A stretch of 6,420 nt of DNA from Bacteroidota bacterium (GTDB lineage Bacteria; CLD3; SB21), in the NCBI GenBank assembly GCA_020438245.1, contig JAGQUY010000317.1, positions 1 to 6,420 on the forward strand. Reading direction: 5' to 3'. The position numbers were made by a program, and so were the translations under genes. Within the stretch, counting starts at the first letter, position 1, and the number at the start of each line of letters is the position of its first letter. This document shows positions 5,625-6,420 of this stretch, one piece after another. The notes beneath the pieces were generated by a model. It did not search any database. It saw nothing but the letters and a program-made list of their open reading frames with translations, and was not told the origin of the DNA.

Positions 5625-6420
5625 ATGGTTTTCATTTTTTCCCTACTAATCGCCTTGGGTGCGATCCTAGTTTCTGTCAACCTTCGAAAGAGCGGTACGG
5701 TTGCAGGCCAGAATGCGGGCCGACTGAGTCTGGCCGTGGGTATTCTCTTCGGACTATCATCGCTGTTTCAATGTTTTACACAGATTCCAGCCGGCCATGT
5801 CGGTGTTATTGATTTTTTCGGTATCGTATCGGAGCGAACGCTGCCGGCGGGTATTTCTGCTGTCAATCCCATGGCTCGTGTTGTTAAGTACTCCATGCAG
5901 ACCAAGGAGCATAAAGAAACCATGCAGGTACTTTCCAAGGAGGGTCTCACCATTGGTTTGGAAGTCAGTGTTCTGTACCGCTTGAACCCCGATTCTGCCG
6001 CGCGGGTATACAAGACCATTGCCGGCGGAGACTATGAGACGATTATTCTGATTCCCCAATTTCGATCGATTTGTAGATCGGTTACCGCCAGTTTCCAAGC
6101 CAGTGCGTTATACTCGACGGAACGGGAACGATTGGGTTTGCAAATTCTTGATGTGCTGACTTCGACGGTTGCCCCTAGAGGAGTCATCACGGAAAGCGCA
6201 CCCATTCGCAATGTCGCACTTCCATCGCAGCTTACGCAGGCTATTGAAGAGAAGCAGAGGGCGGATCAGGAAAGCCAGCGCATGGAATTTGTTCTGACGA
6301 AGGAAAAACAGGAAGCTGACCGTAAGAGGATCGAGGCCAAGGGTATCGCAGATTTTCAGACCATCGTTGCCGCAGGAATCAGTGAACAATTGCTGAGGTG
6401 GAAGGGAATTGAAGCCACTG
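5625..6420 (+). CDS. Prohibitin-type SPFH protein (C-terminus beyond the right edge)
   Basis: The 265 visible residues match bacterial prohibitin-like SPFH proteins, membrane-anchored scaffolds that form large rings and are linked to membrane microdomains and protease control. Hydrophobic segments lie at about 2-18 and 34-51. The SPFH domain follows at about 53-200 and opens with IPAGHVGVIDFFG. It includes LPAGISAVNP (73-82), the segment SKEGLTIGLEVSVLYRLNP (104-122) and PQFRSICRSV (144-153). A charged, probably coiled-coil helix runs from about 203 to 245 (AIEEKQRADQESQRM, EKQEADRKRIEAKGIADFQ), followed by the conserved GISEQLLRWKGIEAT at the break. Relatives usually end a few tens of residues later, so little is missing. 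The gene is divergent from the DUF2339-DUF3999 operon across a 224-base region rich in dyads, which hints at shared control. Its specific client is unknown. Confidence 0.93.
   Translation, partial: MVFIFSLLIALGAILVSVNLRKSGTVAGQNAGRLSLAVGILFGLSSLFQCFTQIPAGHVGVIDFFGIVSERTLPAGISAVNPMARVVKYSMQTKEHKETMQVLSKEGLTIGLEVSVLYRLNPDSAARVYKTIAGGDYETIILIPQFRSICRSVTASFQASALYSTERERLGLQILDVLTSTVAPRGVITESAPIRNVALPSQLTQAIEEKQRADQESQRMEFVLTKEKQEADRKRIEAKGIADFQTIVAAGISEQLLRWKGIEAT

Noticed and set aside
5757..6098. Minus-strand open frame of 113 codons inside the SPFH gene
   Set aside because: It is antisense to a strongly conserved SPFH domain and resembles no known protein.

Overview
The window looks like chromosomal DNA from a Gram-negative bacterium, probably an uncultured lineage. 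The evidence is a predicted lipoprotein with beta-sandwich repeats, a polytopic inner-membrane protein paired with a membrane-anchored periplasmic-type protein, sigma70-like promoters and Shine-Dalgarno sites. Base composition is roughly balanced and codon use looks even across the genes. The taxon cannot be fixed from this sequence. PEGA-array lipoproteins of this style are common in FCB-type candidate phyla, but that placement is only an inference. There are no tRNAs, rRNAs, insertion sequences, CRISPR arrays or phage genes.

Layout from left to right. (1) 1-1253, minus strand: the N-terminal 417 residues of a PEGA-repeat lipoprotein whose C-terminus lies beyond the left edge. It has one degenerate repeat, then four complete 72-residue (216-base) repeats and the start of a sixth. 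(2) 1254-1372: a short intergenic region with a near-consensus promoter for the PEGA gene and a weak possible terminator for the upstream operon. (3) 1373-2728 and 2725-5400, minus strand: a two-gene operon, transcribed DUF2339 first and then DUF3999, joined by an ATGA stop/start overlap. (4) 5401-5624: a divergent control region unusually rich in inverted repeats, including two perfect 12-base palindromes. (5) 5625 to beyond the right edge, plus strand: a prohibitin-type SPFH protein missing only its extreme C-terminus.

How the genes may work together. DUF2339 (about 26 membrane segments) and DUF3999 (an extracytoplasmic protein with a C-terminal anchor) form a conserved gene pair of unknown function. 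Here DUF3999 shows two internally similar segments that read like discoidin/galactose-binding-type beta-sandwiches. That suggests the pair could be a membrane channel or enzyme with an envelope-side ligand-binding partner. The divergent SPFH protein is a membrane-domain scaffold family member, and the shared control region makes co-regulation with the DUF2339 operon plausible. The PEGA lipoprotein has its own promoter and is probably an independent envelope gene. The most interesting observations are the DUF2339/DUF3999 pair, the palindrome-rich divergent promoter region, and the PEGA promoter, which combines a near-perfect core with a very short leader lacking a Shine-Dalgarno site.
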